Source: Flavobacterium aciduliphilum
Lineage (GTDB): Bacteria; Bacteroidota; Bacteroidia; Flavobacteriales; Flavobacteriaceae
DNA length: 64,000 bases
Direction: 5' to 3'
Assembly: GCF_003268855.1 (NCBI RefSeq)
Contig: NZ_QLSZ01000003.1
Span: 62,001 to 126,000 of the forward strand
This document shows, piece by piece, positions 9,267 to 18,580 of the stretch. The notes beneath the pieces are model-generated. The model worked only from the letters and a program-made list of their open reading frames with translations, ran no database searches and was not told where the DNA came from. Within the stretch, counting starts at the first letter, position 1. Every line of letters begins with the position of its first letter. The position numbers and the translations under genes were made by a program.

Positions 9267-10385
9267 TTAATACTTTTGATTGCTAAAATCACTTTGTAAA
9301 TCAAACCTTGAAAGTGTATTGTTTTTTAAAACAATGCTAAAAGACTGGCAAGAATTTATTTTATTATGTACTTCTACATTATAAACACCGTCTTTCAATG
9401 CTCCAGAATTACCATAAAAATATGAAAAATGAGAAGAATTATTTCCAGGTAAAGAACCAATCGTATAATTCAAGTAATAATAAAATTTAACAAAGTTTGT
9501 CCAATATGACTCAGAATACTCATAATACAATTGAGAGGAATCTTTAGTTTGCCTTGTATTACTAATTTTGGATTCATATTTGTTTAATATAGCCTCTTTA
9601 TTTAAAGAAAAAGACTCCCTGGTTTCCTCCCCTAAATAATATTTTCCACCTTGTATTTCAATACAATATTTATCTTCAGAATTATTAGTATCAGGAGTAT
9701 CAAAATAAATTTTATCAGGGTCTCTTGTAATTGAATCCGCTTCTGACACAACAAATCCCCCATTTTCATATGCAATAGAGTAATAAACTTTGGGGATAAA
9801 TGGTTGTAAATACCAATGCTTTAATTCCATTATATCAGTCATCTTTTTATAACTAACTAATTGATCTTTTTTTGTGTTAAGTAATAATACATCCAATAAT
9901 TCGTTATCAACATAAATGAAAACAAATGAGTTCTCTTCTAGAAAAGATATTTTTTTATCTGGCCTTTTCGCTCCTTTTTCAATTGTAATATTATGTGAAT
10001 ATTGGATTGCATTATTTTTTAATTTTTCTAACGCTAAATTTCCTTCATAAGTATAAAATACACCATTCATTTCATCAAAAAGAAAAACATGATCATATAT
10101 GAACCATTTTGAATAATAGGGTTTAAAATATTTTTCTGCATATACATCAAATTGTTCCTCTGTATATGGCAATGGAATTCTTCCTAATTCTTCTTTCACA
10201 GTACTTCTAAAGACCAATTCAATTTTACTGGAACTCTTAGGATTAAAATGAAAGCGAAATTTATCTTTTAAAAAATCTATTGAAACCTCTTCAGAGGAAT
10301 AAATTTGAATTGGTTTTGTTTGACTAATACCAAATAATCCATTTATAAAAATACAAACAATCAAAAAGCTTTTAATAATTTTCAT
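9267..10385 (-). CDS. Secreted protein of unknown function
   Basis: 372 residues with a clear Sec signal peptide (MKIIKSFLIVCIFINGLFGISQ, cleavage near residue 22). The mature part is rich in Tyr, Asn and Asp and appears to be mostly beta strand. No family is recognised. The frame ends at TAA 9267 but continues in frame as KDKYG repeats, so the natural protein may be about 85 residues longer. Sited downstream of the NADAR gene with an 84-base gap, so it probably has its own promoter. It should act in the periplasm or at the cell surface. Confidence 0.75.
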   Translation of the reverse strand: MKIIKSFLIVCIFINGLFGISQTKPIQIYSSEEVSIDFLKDKFRFHFNPKSSSKIELVFRSTVKEELGRIPLPYTEEQFDVYAEKYFKPYYSKWFIYDHVFLFDEMNGVFYTYEGNLALEKLKNNAIQYSHNITIEKGAKRPDKKISFLEENSFVFIYVDNELLDVLLLNTKKDQLVSYKKMTDIMELKHWYLQPFIPKVYYSIAYENGGFVVSEADSITRDPDKIYFDTPDTNNSEDKYCIEIQGGKYYLGEETRESFSLNKEAILNKYESKISNTRQTKDSSQLYYEYSESYWTNFVKFYYYLNYTIGSLPGNNSSHFSYFYGNSGALKDGVYNVEVHNKINSCQSFSIVLKNNTLSRFDLQSDFSNQKY

Positions 10386-10469
10386 AATACATAATAATTA
10401 AAGTTAATAAAAATTTAAGTTAGTTATGTTTCATAGTGCTTCGATTGAATTTAATAAGTAAAAAATGAT

Positions 10470-11087
10470 TTATTGACTTAACAAAATTGGATGAACAACT
10501 GCTTGGATTGGTTCTCCAAATAATTTAAAATTAGGAATACCTAAAGGTGCAACTGTTAAATAGGCTTTTGATTCTTGATTGTCCAGATAAAAGCTTCTTA
10601 ATTCCATTAACAATTGTCCTAATACATTGGCTCCTACTACAATATTAGGATTATTTTTATCTTCTTTTGTGCCCCAGAATAAATCTTTATGACTCACCTC
10701 AACAATGGGTTTGTTACCTGTCTTCTTTAATAGATGACCAAAACCATTAGGATTACAAGCCAACTTAACCCTCAAGCACCAATACATAATGGCTATTTTT
10801 TCTTCTTCAAAATCGGCTCTCGTACATTTTAGTCTATGAGGCTTTGACTTCATTTTAGCCGCCATGGGACTCGTTTGTTTTATTATATCTTCTTGTATTT
10901 CTGAGAAATCAGGAAAACGACAAGCTTGATATAAGGCTTCTGAAGTTAAAATTTTTCTTTTATTCACCAATAACGGATAGATAATCCCTTTCATATTAGA
11001 CAAACCTCCCCATTCGGTATCTACTTTTAGAAACCAACAACAATCTTTTTTGGAATAGGTTTGATGATTTAAATTGATATGAGTCAA
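10470..11087 (-). CDS. NADAR (YbiA/DUF1768) domain protein
   Basis: 205 residues. The NADAR core is clear: EWGGLSNMKG near 25-34, TSEALYQACRF with E50 (equivalent to the SEHYFQAQKF motif of YbiA), RADFEEEKIAIMYWCLRVKL in the middle, LFWGTKEDKNNPNIVVGANVLGQLLMEL near the end. NADAR proteins cleave N-glycosidic bonds in ADP-ribose-type or riboflavin-intermediate substrates, and some reverse ADP-ribosylation of nucleic-acid bases. The only possible initiator ahead of the domain is TTG at 11087, because a stop lies three codons upstream and the next Met (32) is inside the fold. An ART-like gene is two genes away, which fits a modification and removal pair, though they are not adjacent. Confidence 0.88.
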   Translation of the reverse strand: MTHINLNHQTYSKKDCCWFLKVDTEWGGLSNMKGIIYPLLVNKRKILTSEALYQACRFPDFSEIQEDIIKQTSPMAAKMKSKPHRLKCTRADFEEEKIAIMYWCLRVKLACNPNGFGHLLKKTGNKPIVEVSHKDLFWGTKEDKNNPNIVVGANVLGQLLMELRSFYLDNQESKAYLTVAPLGIPNFKLFGEPIQAVVHPILLSQ

Positions 11088-11130
11088 ATATTTTTAATTT
11101 ATTAAAATGAATATTTTTTTTGTGAAAACT

Positions 11131-12717
11131 CTAATTTTCTAATGCAATGATATCTTTATCGTTTTGTAATTTTTCGCTAACATATTCAATTAATTTGTAG
11201 TCTTTTCGTAAAGCCATCATTATAATTTCTTTGTCATTTTTGAGTTGTTCTGGCAAAAATTCAATTACTTGTTCACCTTCATAACAGTCTTCAATTATTT
11301 TAATGTAGACTTCCCTATTATTTCTAATTCTTCCACTCATGTATTCGAAAACATAACTATCAATTTGACCCCAAATAGATTCCTCTCCTCTTAAATAATC
11401 AAACCAATACCCATTTCCTTGAATTGCCGCTAGGGCTACATCAAGATCATCTCGTAAACGTTCACTAACATCTGAATAATTTAAGGTATTTTCATATACT
11501 GCTGCTAATGCTAGCTCTTTATCATCTTTAAGCGTTTCGTGCATATAATGAAACTCATCAGGCTCATATTTTAATGCCGATAACATTAATTTTTTATTCT
11601 CTAGAATATTTTGTCCTGCATGTCTTGTTATTCCTTTTGAGTTGGTGAAATGAATTTTAAAATCAAACTTTCTGTCACTTTGGTATTCATAATAACAATC
11701 TTCATAATCATCTTCGCTGCACGATTGGGTTTCTTTATACAACCGTTCATTAACATAGTCCCATCCACTTCGATGCAATGCCATTAGATAAATTTCTTCA
11801 TCATTTCTTAAACTCTCAGGCAAAAATTCAAACAAATATCCTCCACAGCTGTCTAGTAATTCTTTAACAAATTCCCTATCATTTCTGATTGATTCATCTG
11901 CATATTGAAATACACTCAACACATCAAATAGTTCTGAATGCTCTCCCCATTCTTGAAAATACTCATACCATTTTTTGACTACCGCTGTTCTAATAGTATC
12001 CTTGTCCGATAATAATTCTTTGGGTGCATGTTCTAATTGATAAGGGTCTTTTTTGAGAATTTCAAAGTATTGCTCTTTGAGAAGTTCAAATTTTGATTTC
12101 TTAATTTCTTTTTTGTTAATATGTCTCATGTTTAGGGAACCAAAAGACAAAGCATTTTGAATAATATCATGATCCGATTTCATCTCATCATTCAAAAACT
12201 GGAAGGTCAATGGGTCTCTTTCTAAAGCTATCAATATGGACTCCTTATCCTTTAAAATTTCTGAACCAGCATACTCTGTAATACTAATGGTAGATAAAAA
12301 ATCTCGGATTGTCTCCTCCAGATTCTTTAATCGATCTATATCTACATTATCTTCTCCAATAGCTTCTTTTAGTAATCGTCTGAATACATATTCAAAACCT
12401 GTTCGTTTTACAGCAAATTGATACACTTCTTTATTGTTTCTCAAAACATCAGGTAAGTATTGAAATAGATACCCCGAACAACTATCCATCAATTCTTTTA
12501 CAAATTCAACATCACTCTTTAAAGAATCATCAATTAATTCAAACAGCTCTAAACTGTCAAACATAGAGAAAAAGACATCATCAGAAATGTAATATGGCAT
12601 AGTTCGGACTAATGCTGCCTTGATGATATTTTTATCTTTCAAATATTCCTTATGAAGTGTTTTTAATAATTCGGGACTTTCGTTTAATTGTTCTATGTAA
12701 TTTCTTTTTTCTGACAT
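11131..12717 (-). CDS. DUF4116 repeat protein (528 residues)
   Basis: A repeat protein in which units of roughly 50 residues recur as variants of LRNDEEIYLMALHRSGWDYV and LKDDKELALAAVYENTLNYSDVSERL. The phrase KELLDSCGGYLFEFLP occurs twice almost unchanged (near residues 80 and 290), so two large blocks look duplicated. This is the DUF4116 pattern, an all-helical repeat of unknown function. The protein is acidic, with no signal or membrane segment. It is the last of a tight minus-strand run (13987 to 11131) with gaps of 3-22 bases. A second DUF4116 protein lies at 61655. Likely a protein-interaction solenoid. Confidence 0.85.
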   Translation of the reverse strand: MSEKRNYIEQLNESPELLKTLHKEYLKDKNIIKAALVRTMPYYISDDVFFSMFDSLELFELIDDSLKSDVEFVKELMDSCSGYLFQYLPDVLRNNKEVYQFAVKRTGFEYVFRRLLKEAIGEDNVDIDRLKNLEETIRDFLSTISITEYAGSEILKDKESILIALERDPLTFQFLNDEMKSDHDIIQNALSFGSLNMRHINKKEIKKSKFELLKEQYFEILKKDPYQLEHAPKELLSDKDTIRTAVVKKWYEYFQEWGEHSELFDVLSVFQYADESIRNDREFVKELLDSCGGYLFEFLPESLRNDEEIYLMALHRSGWDYVNERLYKETQSCSEDDYEDCYYEYQSDRKFDFKIHFTNSKGITRHAGQNILENKKLMLSALKYEPDEFHYMHETLKDDKELALAAVYENTLNYSDVSERLRDDLDVALAAIQGNGYWFDYLRGEESIWGQIDSYVFEYMSGRIRNNREVYIKIIEDCYEGEQVIEFLPEQLKNDKEIIMMALRKDYKLIEYVSEKLQNDKDIIALEN

Positions 12718-12739
12718 TTAGATTGTTTTAAAGTGGTTG

Positions 12740-13180
12740 TTAAATACCTACTATTTTTCCAAAATGATATCCATAACACTTTCCTGCAAGTTTCGCAATG
12801 GCATCATAATTATCACTTACGCCATTAAAGACTTTTAGATTATTAATGATTTCTAAATAATATAATTCGACTAAACTATTCATATAACCCTCTTCAACAC
12901 ATGGATTTATTATGTTAAATTGTTTAGGTATTTTATTTTCCTCATCTAGAAGTTTATACGCTTCATATAACTTGTGATTGTCAATTATTATTTTTAATCT
13001 CATATTTGCTATATCTTCTTCAAAAATCATCATAGCTTCATTATTTGAATGTTTTCTGACCATTTTTATATTCAAATAATAATGATCATGGTATTTTTCA
13101 GATTGATAAGAAAAATCGACATTATCAATAGTTCCTAATGTTTTTAAAGTTTTAACTAATTTTTCTAATTGATTATTCAT
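12740..13180 (-). CDS. Hypothetical soluble protein, 146 residues
   Basis: It starts at ATG 13180, 3 bases after the previous gene, so it is surely co-transcribed with it. The sequence shows an N-terminal helix (LVKTLKTLG), beta strands (YLNIKMVRK, MRLKIIIDNH) and a helical C-terminus. No motif is recognised. The composition fits an immunity-type or adaptor protein, but this is only an impression. DUF4116 gene follows after 22 bases. Confidence 0.65.
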   Translation of the reverse strand: MNNQLEKLVKTLKTLGTIDNVDFSYQSEKYHDHYYLNIKMVRKHSNNEAMMIFEEDIANMRLKIIIDNHKLYEAYKLLDEENKIPKQFNIINPCVEEGYMNSLVELYYLEIINNLKVFNGVSDNYDAIAKLAGKCYGYHFGKIVGI

Positions 13181-13183
13181 AAT

Positions 13184-13987
13184 TTATAATATTAAAGGAT
13201 TAATAAATGGTTTCCCGGTCAAGTTAATTAAATCGTTTTGAATGCATGATAAATCGAGAGATAAAGGAATAATACTCCCTCTTCTTGAATCAGCTGTTGT
13301 AAATATATTAATATTTGTAAGTAATTGTTTAGATGTTTTCTCAACACTAAGACGATTACTACTTACATTAAATGAAAAATTATCTCTTTTAATAATATTA
13401 CCATCAGTAGCATAGATAAAATAAAAATTATTAACAAAAATTTCTTTAGTTAGAATGATATCTGTTTTCATTTTTAAAGCTTCGTAAAGTCTAATATTAT
13501 TTAAAAAAATAGAATCTAAATCTCCATTTTGTCCAATACTTTTAAGAACACCTGTCCCTGAAATGTATTTACTTTTATATAGACTTAAATTTAATTTATT
13601 ATCAAAAAAAACTGAATCATTATACCATATTAAATTTTTCAAAGTTGAGTTATGTGCTGTTTTGGACTGTTTATAATTTGACATATCGGTATAAACTTCC
13701 ATTAAGTCATTTAGAGACCGAATAGAAGCCCAATTGAAAATTTCTTTAGAAGAGTTTCCGTTTGTACTTAATAAAGAATAATGTTCAAAAAACAATCTTC
13801 TTTTTAAGTTGTCTGTTTCCCCAACTGCCATAGGAACAAACTTCCTCTCCAGTTTTCTATTAATAATAAATTCTAGTCTTAAACCGTAAATATAAACACC
13901 TGGTAAATTAAGATTTGAATAATGATTAACATCAGACGGATTAAAATTAATAAAACCATTACTAGGATGCTGAAATTGAATTGTCAT
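13184..13987 (-). CDS. Protein with a GIY-YIG-like N-terminal domain
   Basis: 267 residues. The N-terminus reads PGVYIYGLRLE (near 29-39) and after about 15 residues FVPMAVGETDNLKRRLFFEHY. This gives the G-x-Y and G-x-T-x-N-L-xx-R spacing of GIY-YIG nucleases (YIYG for GIY, VGET for YIG, with an arginine at the expected place). The remaining 180 residues are an Asn-rich region with no clear motif. A catalytic glutamate is not certain. GIY-YIG domains cut DNA or RNA in repair, restriction and mobile elements. Co-transcribed with the next two genes downstream. Confidence 0.65.
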   Translation of the reverse strand: MTIQFQHPSNGFINFNPSDVNHYSNLNLPGVYIYGLRLEFIINRKLERKFVPMAVGETDNLKRRLFFEHYSLLSTNGNSSKEIFNWASIRSLNDLMEVYTDMSNYKQSKTAHNSTLKNLIWYNDSVFFDNKLNLSLYKSKYISGTGVLKSIGQNGDLDSIFLNNIRLYEALKMKTDIILTKEIFVNNFYFIYATDGNIIKRDNFSFNVSSNRLSVEKTSKQLLTNINIFTTADSRRGSIIPLSLDLSCIQNDLINLTGKPFINPLIL

Positions 13988-14002
13988 TTAATTATTTTTA
14001 AA

Positions 14003-14458
14003 TTAGTAATTACCTTTACTATAATTATGCAGCATTCCACAGCGGCATGGAAATAGTTTTATGTACTGTTGTATTTTGTTTTTAAATTCAAATACATTCT
14101 CTTTATTAATTTCAAAATCCCAAGATATAAAATCTTTATCATTTATAAAGTAAACCACTTTAACAAACGTAATAAAACTTCTTTTAATTCTCATGAAAAC
14201 TAAATTAGTATCAAGAAAGTAAAGTCTCTTTTTACTTGTGTTGTTTTCAAATCCATTGATCCAATCCATGATTCGATCTAAATCTTCAGTTAAAAAACAC
14301 TCAATTGACTTTGAAATGGTGCCTATATCTTTTCTAATTTCTATTTTAACATCTAACCAATCACTATTAAATTGTTTGATTTTTATTTCATTGAGATTGA
14401 AGTGGTATTTTATAACCTTCAACTCAAAAGTTTCTCCTAGGTGATTTTTTAGCATCAT
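14003..14458 (-). CDS. Hypothetical protein, 151 residues, overlapping a small membrane protein gene
   Basis: The ATG at 14458 overlaps the stop of the upstream membrane-protein gene in an ATGA arrangement, so translation is coupled. The protein is mainly beta strand, and the C-terminus has a cysteine pair (PCRCGMLHN) that could bind a metal. No family recognised. It may function together with the 76-residue membrane protein. Confidence 0.65.
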   Translation of the reverse strand: MMLKNHLGETFELKVIKYHFNLNEIKIKQFNSDWLDVKIEIRKDIGTISKSIECFLTEDLDRIMDWINGFENNTSKKRLYFLDTNLVFMRIKRSFITFVKVVYFINDKDFISWDFEINKENVFEFKNKIQQYIKLFPCRCGMLHNYSKGNY

Positions 14459-14685
14459 AAGTTCTTATTAAGAATAAATTCTATTAACTGTAATAAGAAT
14501 CCAAATAGTACCAAGAACAATACTATTGTAAACCCACAAGATGGGAACTTAGCTACTTTTAAAACAAATGGAGAATAGGCATCTCTATGCTCCTCACTAG
14601 CATTCATTTGCTTCAAAAAATTTAAGCTTACAAAATTTATCAAATAAATTACCGTAACCCATAATCCTATACTTGCTAGTGTCAT
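14455..14685 (-). CDS. Small membrane protein, 76 residues
   Basis: Two hydrophobic segments, at about residues 3-20 and 48-70, flank a polar stretch containing NASEEHRDAYSPF. There is no cleavable signal. The stop overlaps the next gene (ATGA at 14455-14458), and the gene starts 29 bases after the phosphatase. Function unknown; probably an inner-membrane protein. Confidence 0.6.
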   Translation of the reverse strand: MTLASIGLWVTVIYLINFVSLNFLKQMNASEEHRDAYSPFVLKVAKFPSCGFTIVLFLVLFGFLLQLIEFILNKNL

Positions 14686-14714
14686 TTATAAATGTTAATT
14701 AAATAAAAAGAAAT

Positions 14715-15650
14715 TTATTGATGGGTAATAAAATAATCATTAGACAATGCTTCTCTTTGGGAATGTCTATAAGCTACTAAAATTCCTTCTTTTGCAATGC
14801 TATAATCTACACAACACGCATTGGAACTCATTAATTTTACTTTTTTCGCATCCATCCAATAATGCCCAAAAAATACTGGTTTCTGAGTATTATCATAATA
14901 AAAAACATAATCGTGACCAAAATCGGAAATGTCTTTATCAATCATGTGCACTGGAAGTGAGGCAAAATCTTCACCGAAAAGAGTTCTTTTTCGGGGTTGC
15001 CACCATTTTATTCTGGCTTCAGTTCTTGGTTCTGAACCATGATCATTATAGTGCAAGGTTTCAGGTAATTTTAATTCTTTTCCTTTCAATAAGACTTCAA
15101 TTGATTTATATAACTTAGAATCATCGTGAGCAGTTCTCAAACCATTTTCATCTAATTTTTCAATTTTTGATTCTTTTAAAATTTTAATAGCCTCTTCCTC
15201 CCATTGCGCATGTACCGCTCTGAAATGTCCCGATTCAATAGCAATTGGTAATTTTGACATCCAATCCAAATACACTTCTTTATCTTTTCCTGCAAAAGCT
15301 TCATCCGTTGCTGCGACTTGATTTCTTTTTGATTGAGATCTAAATGTGTTTCCATCAACATTCTTGTAATGCAATTCTAAATAATTCAATTCATGATTTC
15401 CCATTAAAGCAATTGCATTTCCTGTTTCTTGCATTCTTTTTACTAACGCTATGGTTTCAAAAATCTTTGGACCACGGTCAATATAATCTCCAATAAAAAC
15501 AGGAAAACGATCTGGATGCTTATAAATACCATTTTCATTAGCATATCCCATTTTTTCAAACAATTGAATTAACTCATCATAGTAACCGTGAATATCTCCA
15601 ATAAAATCGGGTTCTTTTTTCTGATTATAATCTATAATTAATTTACTCAT
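14715..15650 (-). CDS. PPP-family metallophosphatase (ApaH/PrpE-like)
   Basis: 311 residues with the full calcineurin-like motif set: GDIHG (D19, H21), GDYIDRG (D55, D58, R59), GNHE (N85, H86) and later histidines in VHAQWEE and FGHYWM. This is the bacterial PPP group that includes ApaH (dinucleoside polyphosphate hydrolase), PrpE and protein phosphatases; the substrate cannot be told from sequence alone. The start at 15650 overlaps the stop of the upstream membrane protein by 8 bases. Cytoplasmic enzyme, complete. Confidence 0.88.
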   Translation of the reverse strand: MSKLIIDYNQKKEPDFIGDIHGYYDELIQLFEKMGYANENGIYKHPDRFPVFIGDYIDRGPKIFETIALVKRMQETGNAIALMGNHELNYLELHYKNVDGNTFRSQSKRNQVAATDEAFAGKDKEVYLDWMSKLPIAIESGHFRAVHAQWEEEAIKILKESKIEKLDENGLRTAHDDSKLYKSIEVLLKGKELKLPETLHYNDHGSEPRTEARIKWWQPRKRTLFGEDFASLPVHMIDKDISDFGHDYVFYYDNTQKPVFFGHYWMDAKKVKLMSSNACCVDYSIAKEGILVAYRHSQREALSNDYFITHQ

Positions 15651-15987
15651 ACTTTCTTTTCTCTTTAAGTTCTTCTCTCATTTTTCTTAAAATTTTAATA
15701 GTCTGTTTTTCTGTCTCAGCTTCTTTATCTGAGTTTAAATAGTTAGTAATAAAAATTGATATCACCAACGCTATTACAGAATTATTTATCAATCGTATTT
15801 CATTACCTATTTTATGATAGAAATATAAATTAATCAACATTGAAAAAGAAAACACCAATATTCTGTAAAAATTCCTCGAAAAAAGAATATAAAATAATTT
15901 TGAAATTCTAATATTGGTTAACAACTCTTCATCAGAGGCATCTTTAAACTTAGATTTTATAACCTCTTTTTCTTCAAAAGCATTCAT
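15643..15987 (-). CDS. Small membrane protein with two transmembrane segments
   Basis: 114 residues. A charged N-terminus is followed by hydrophobic segments at about 40-57 and 69-83, then a strongly charged Lys/Glu-rich C-terminal tail likely to form a helix. The layout recalls the protein at 7861-8205. It overlaps the phosphatase gene by 8 bases, so the two are coupled. A second Met codon four residues upstream in a different frame is not used. Function unknown. Confidence 0.65.
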   Translation of the reverse strand: MNAFEEKEVIKSKFKDASDEELLTNIRISKLFYILFSRNFYRILVFSFSMLINLYFYHKIGNEIRLINNSVIALVISIFITNYLNSDKEAETEKQTIKILRKMREELKEKRKYE

Positions 15988-16118
15988 GATTCAGAGTTTT
16001 ATTTAAACTTTTTTATCAAAAATAAACAATTAAAATCCACTTGTCAAATTTGAGAGTTTGCAAATAATAGCAAATAGAATTTCACTATAGTTTTTCGTAT
16101 TTTAGCATTTTTAAGTAT

Positions 16119-17360
16119 ATGGCGAGAATATCAATTAAACCAAAACCAGAACATCTACAATTTTTAAAAAAGGAACTAATAAAAAAACATGGATATAGTA
16201 TTATAAATACTATCGACTGTGATTGGTTAAGTAACAAAATGAATAACAAAGTAAGTTCTGATACTTTAAGACGATTATTCAATGTTGTTAAAAACGACAC
16301 CACACTTTCTATCAATTCGCTAAATTATTGTGCTGAATTTTGCGGACATTCCGATTGGGGTAAATTTATTGAATACTACAATCAAGTTGCAATTGATGAA
16401 TTTAAATACTTGCTTTTAAAAAGTTTAGAAAGTGATTTAGAGACTAGTTTGATTATAAAAAAAATTGAAAGCCTTAAGGTTAATAAAGAAGTTTATGATC
16501 TTTTCATCCAAATTATTTTGATTAAGGCATTACAAAAAGACGAAACTTTCTTTCAAAACTTTTTTGAATTCGAAACGCTATTTGTAGATATAGAAAACAA
16601 TAGATATTCTGTTTATTTTATTTTACAACTTTTAACAACACTATGTATAAAAAACGAATGGATTCAAAAAATTGCTTGTAAATACTATTATAATTTAGAT
16701 AAAACTTATGCATTTGAAAACGATTTTTTTGTAGAATGGGTAGTAACTCCGCAATTTGAATTTTATAGGACATTATTGAATCAATACTATAAACTAAAAA
16801 AAGACAATCTCAGTACTCATGCCTTCTATCATTTAATTTTAGCTAGCTATTACGCTAATATTAATGATTGGAAATCCTTTGACAGTCATTATAAAGACAT
16901 TCAAAAAATAAATTTCTCTGAAATTGATGCGAATATCCTTTTAATGCGTAAAAAAGGTGTTTCTTTACTTTATGCTAAAAAATATCAACCAGTGTTAATA
17001 GAACAACTAATTAATGATATAAAATCTATTAAGTTCGATTTAGAATATACTGATATTAGTGATAGGATAACTTCATTGCTAATTATATGCTTGTACCTAC
17101 ATCAATGCAAAGAATATGAAATTATTACTCATTTAGCCCAAAAATATATTCCTACTTATAACTTGCTATTTACCCAGTGGGGTGAACAGAATTGGAATCA
17201 TTTTAAAATATTACAAACAGATAGTCTACTTAAAACTAATCAATTAGAAAAAGCTAAAGATCTTTTTAAAAGTATATCAAATACAAATTATGATTTTAAT
17301 TTTTCTCCTATTACAGATACTATTTATAAAAATTTAGAAAAAGAGCTAAACAAAAGTTAA
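16119..17360 (+). CDS. Member 1 of a four-gene paralogous family: HTH-like N-terminus, helical C-terminus
   Basis: 413 residues. The first 90 share a pattern with the proteins at 20791, 22062 and 29143: a helix ending in GF or GY, a Cys/Leu segment, then the phrase SxxTLRRLFNVV, then a helix of the type NSLNYCAEFCGHSDWGKFIEY. The S-x-x-T-L-x-R-L phrase looks like a DNA-recognition helix. The rest is helix after helix with aromatic residues, as in TPR-like solenoids, ending with KAKDLFKSISN. No signal peptide. It stands alone between two minus-strand clusters. I infer a DNA-binding or signal-dependent regulator; no named family is recognised. Confidence 0.75.
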   Translation: MARISIKPKPEHLQFLKKELIKKHGYSIINTIDCDWLSNKMNNKVSSDTLRRLFNVVKNDTTLSINSLNYCAEFCGHSDWGKFIEYYNQVAIDEFKYLLLKSLESDLETSLIIKKIESLKVNKEVYDLFIQIILIKALQKDETFFQNFFEFETLFVDIENNRYSVYFILQLLTTLCIKNEWIQKIACKYYYNLDKTYAFENDFFVEWVVTPQFEFYRTLLNQYYKLKKDNLSTHAFYHLILASYYANINDWKSFDSHYKDIQKINFSEIDANILLMRKKGVSLLYAKKYQPVLIEQLINDIKSIKFDLEYTDISDRITSLLIICLYLHQCKEYEIITHLAQKYIPTYNLLFTQWGEQNWNHFKILQTDSLLKTNQLEKAKDLFKSISNTNYDFNFSPITDTIYKNLEKELNKS

Positions 17361-17462
17361 GTTGATATAAATTTTACTTTAAATAAAAGTATTAACCAAT
17401 TGTTAAAGTAAGTCTCATTTAAACTTATATTAAAATAAAGTAACGGCAAATAAATTAAGTCT

Positions 17463-18281
17463 TTATTTAACATCAAAAGAACTCCAATTAGGAATATGAT
17501 CCGAAATTTTATGAGCTTGCTTTAATGTGGAAAATGATTTATAAAATAAAACAACTTCTGATTTTATGAGTTTCATACTTCTGTTATCATAAAACATATT
17601 ATCATACTCTGATGCCAAACAATCATCATTAATACACTTTTGTCTTAAACTTGTTTTTTGATTAGTCAAAGTATTAGAATAGCCTAAATTTTTCAAAGGA
17701 GTAAAAACAGAATGTGATTGTGGACAATTAAAATCCCCTGTAAATAACAAATGTAATTTTGGGTAATGACACGGAATTTGTTTAAAGTATTTTATTTCGC
17801 TCTCAGGGTGTTTCTTTTTAGGAACCGCATGAAAAGAAGCTATGGTAAATTGCTTCCCTTTATATTCAAAAGTACTCATAAAAGGTTCACGGTCTATTTC
17901 TTTTTGAAAAGTTTGTTCCAACCACCCCTTCCCTATTTTCTTCACTTGTGAAGATTTCCAAAGAAAAGCATAGCGCTCTCTACTGGAAGGATTATCGCTT
18001 GTAGTAATTGCACTGACTTCATAATCCCAATGGAAGCCTTTACGATTCAAGATATTTACCAAATCTGCAACCTTTTGGGCACCTCCTGGTCCAGCTACAA
18101 CTTCTTGTATGGCTACTATATCATACGAATTTAAAGTATTGGCTATGAATTCAAGCGCATTATCAGACTTTGATTTACCAAAGTTCATTAAATTCCAACT
18201 GCAAACTGATACTTGTGCGTTGGAAAGTAGCGTTAGAAAAAGAAATACTAAAAGAGCAATGTTTTGTTTTTGGAAAAGCAT
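17463..18281 (-). CDS. Secreted endonuclease/exonuclease/phosphatase-fold enzyme (DNase I-like)
   Basis: 272 residues with a signal peptide (residues 1-22, ending SNAQ). The EEP catalytic motifs are in order: SWNLMNFG with N30, VAIQEV with E60, a histidine in ASFHAVP, TGDFNC near 187 and the terminal SDHIP near 257. It probably hydrolyses DNA or RNA in the periplasm or medium, for nutrient use or against competitors. Two cysteine pairs in the C-terminal half could form disulfides, which suits an exported protein. The gene is the last of a minus-strand series running from 20667. Confidence 0.88.
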   Translation of the reverse strand: MLFQKQNIALLVFLFLTLLSNAQVSVCSWNLMNFGKSKSDNALEFIANTLNSYDIVAIQEVVAGPGGAQKVADLVNILNRKGFHWDYEVSAITTSDNPSSRERYAFLWKSSQVKKIGKGWLEQTFQKEIDREPFMSTFEYKGKQFTIASFHAVPKKKHPESEIKYFKQIPCHYPKLHLLFTGDFNCPQSHSVFTPLKNLGYSNTLTNQKTSLRQKCINDDCLASEYDNMFYDNRSMKLIKSEVVLFYKSFSTLKQAHKISDHIPNWSSFDVK

Positions 18282-18316
18282 ATTTTTTATTTTGGCTAAG
18301 ATATGGAAAACAACCT

Positions 18317-18553
18317 TTAACTAAAAATAGCAGTTATTAACGCCGCAACACCCCATACAGCAACACAAGCGCCTGTTACAGCAATACCTAACTTTGCACT
18401 AAACATAGCCAAGCCACTTTTGGTCCAATAATCTCTTGGTGGGATAAAAAAATTGGAAAATTTCCAACCTATTATAAAGCCTATTAAAGCTATTATAGCA
18501 ACTCCAATTGCTTCAAGGTTTCCTATAAAACTTAATAATATTGTTAATTTCAT
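18317..18553 (-). CDS. Small hydrophobic membrane protein, 78 residues
   Basis: Two transmembrane segments (about 13-31 and 54-77) linked by a polar loop with KFSNFFIPPRDYWTKSG. The composition is Gly, Ala and Ile rich. No signal cleavage site. It lies 27 bases after the upstream hypothetical gene, so it is probably co-transcribed. Function unknown. Confidence 0.55.
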   Translation of the reverse strand: MKLTILLSFIGNLEAIGVAIIALIGFIIGWKFSNFFIPPRDYWTKSGLAMFSAKLGIAVTGACVAVWGVAALITAIFS

Positions 18554-18580
18554 TGTTAGTTTTATATTTAATAAAATATC

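Noticed and set aside
17361..17462. Terminator between 16119 and 17463 genes
   Set aside because: TTACTTTAA and TTAAAGTAA can pair but with a 20-base loop and no GC, too weak to call.
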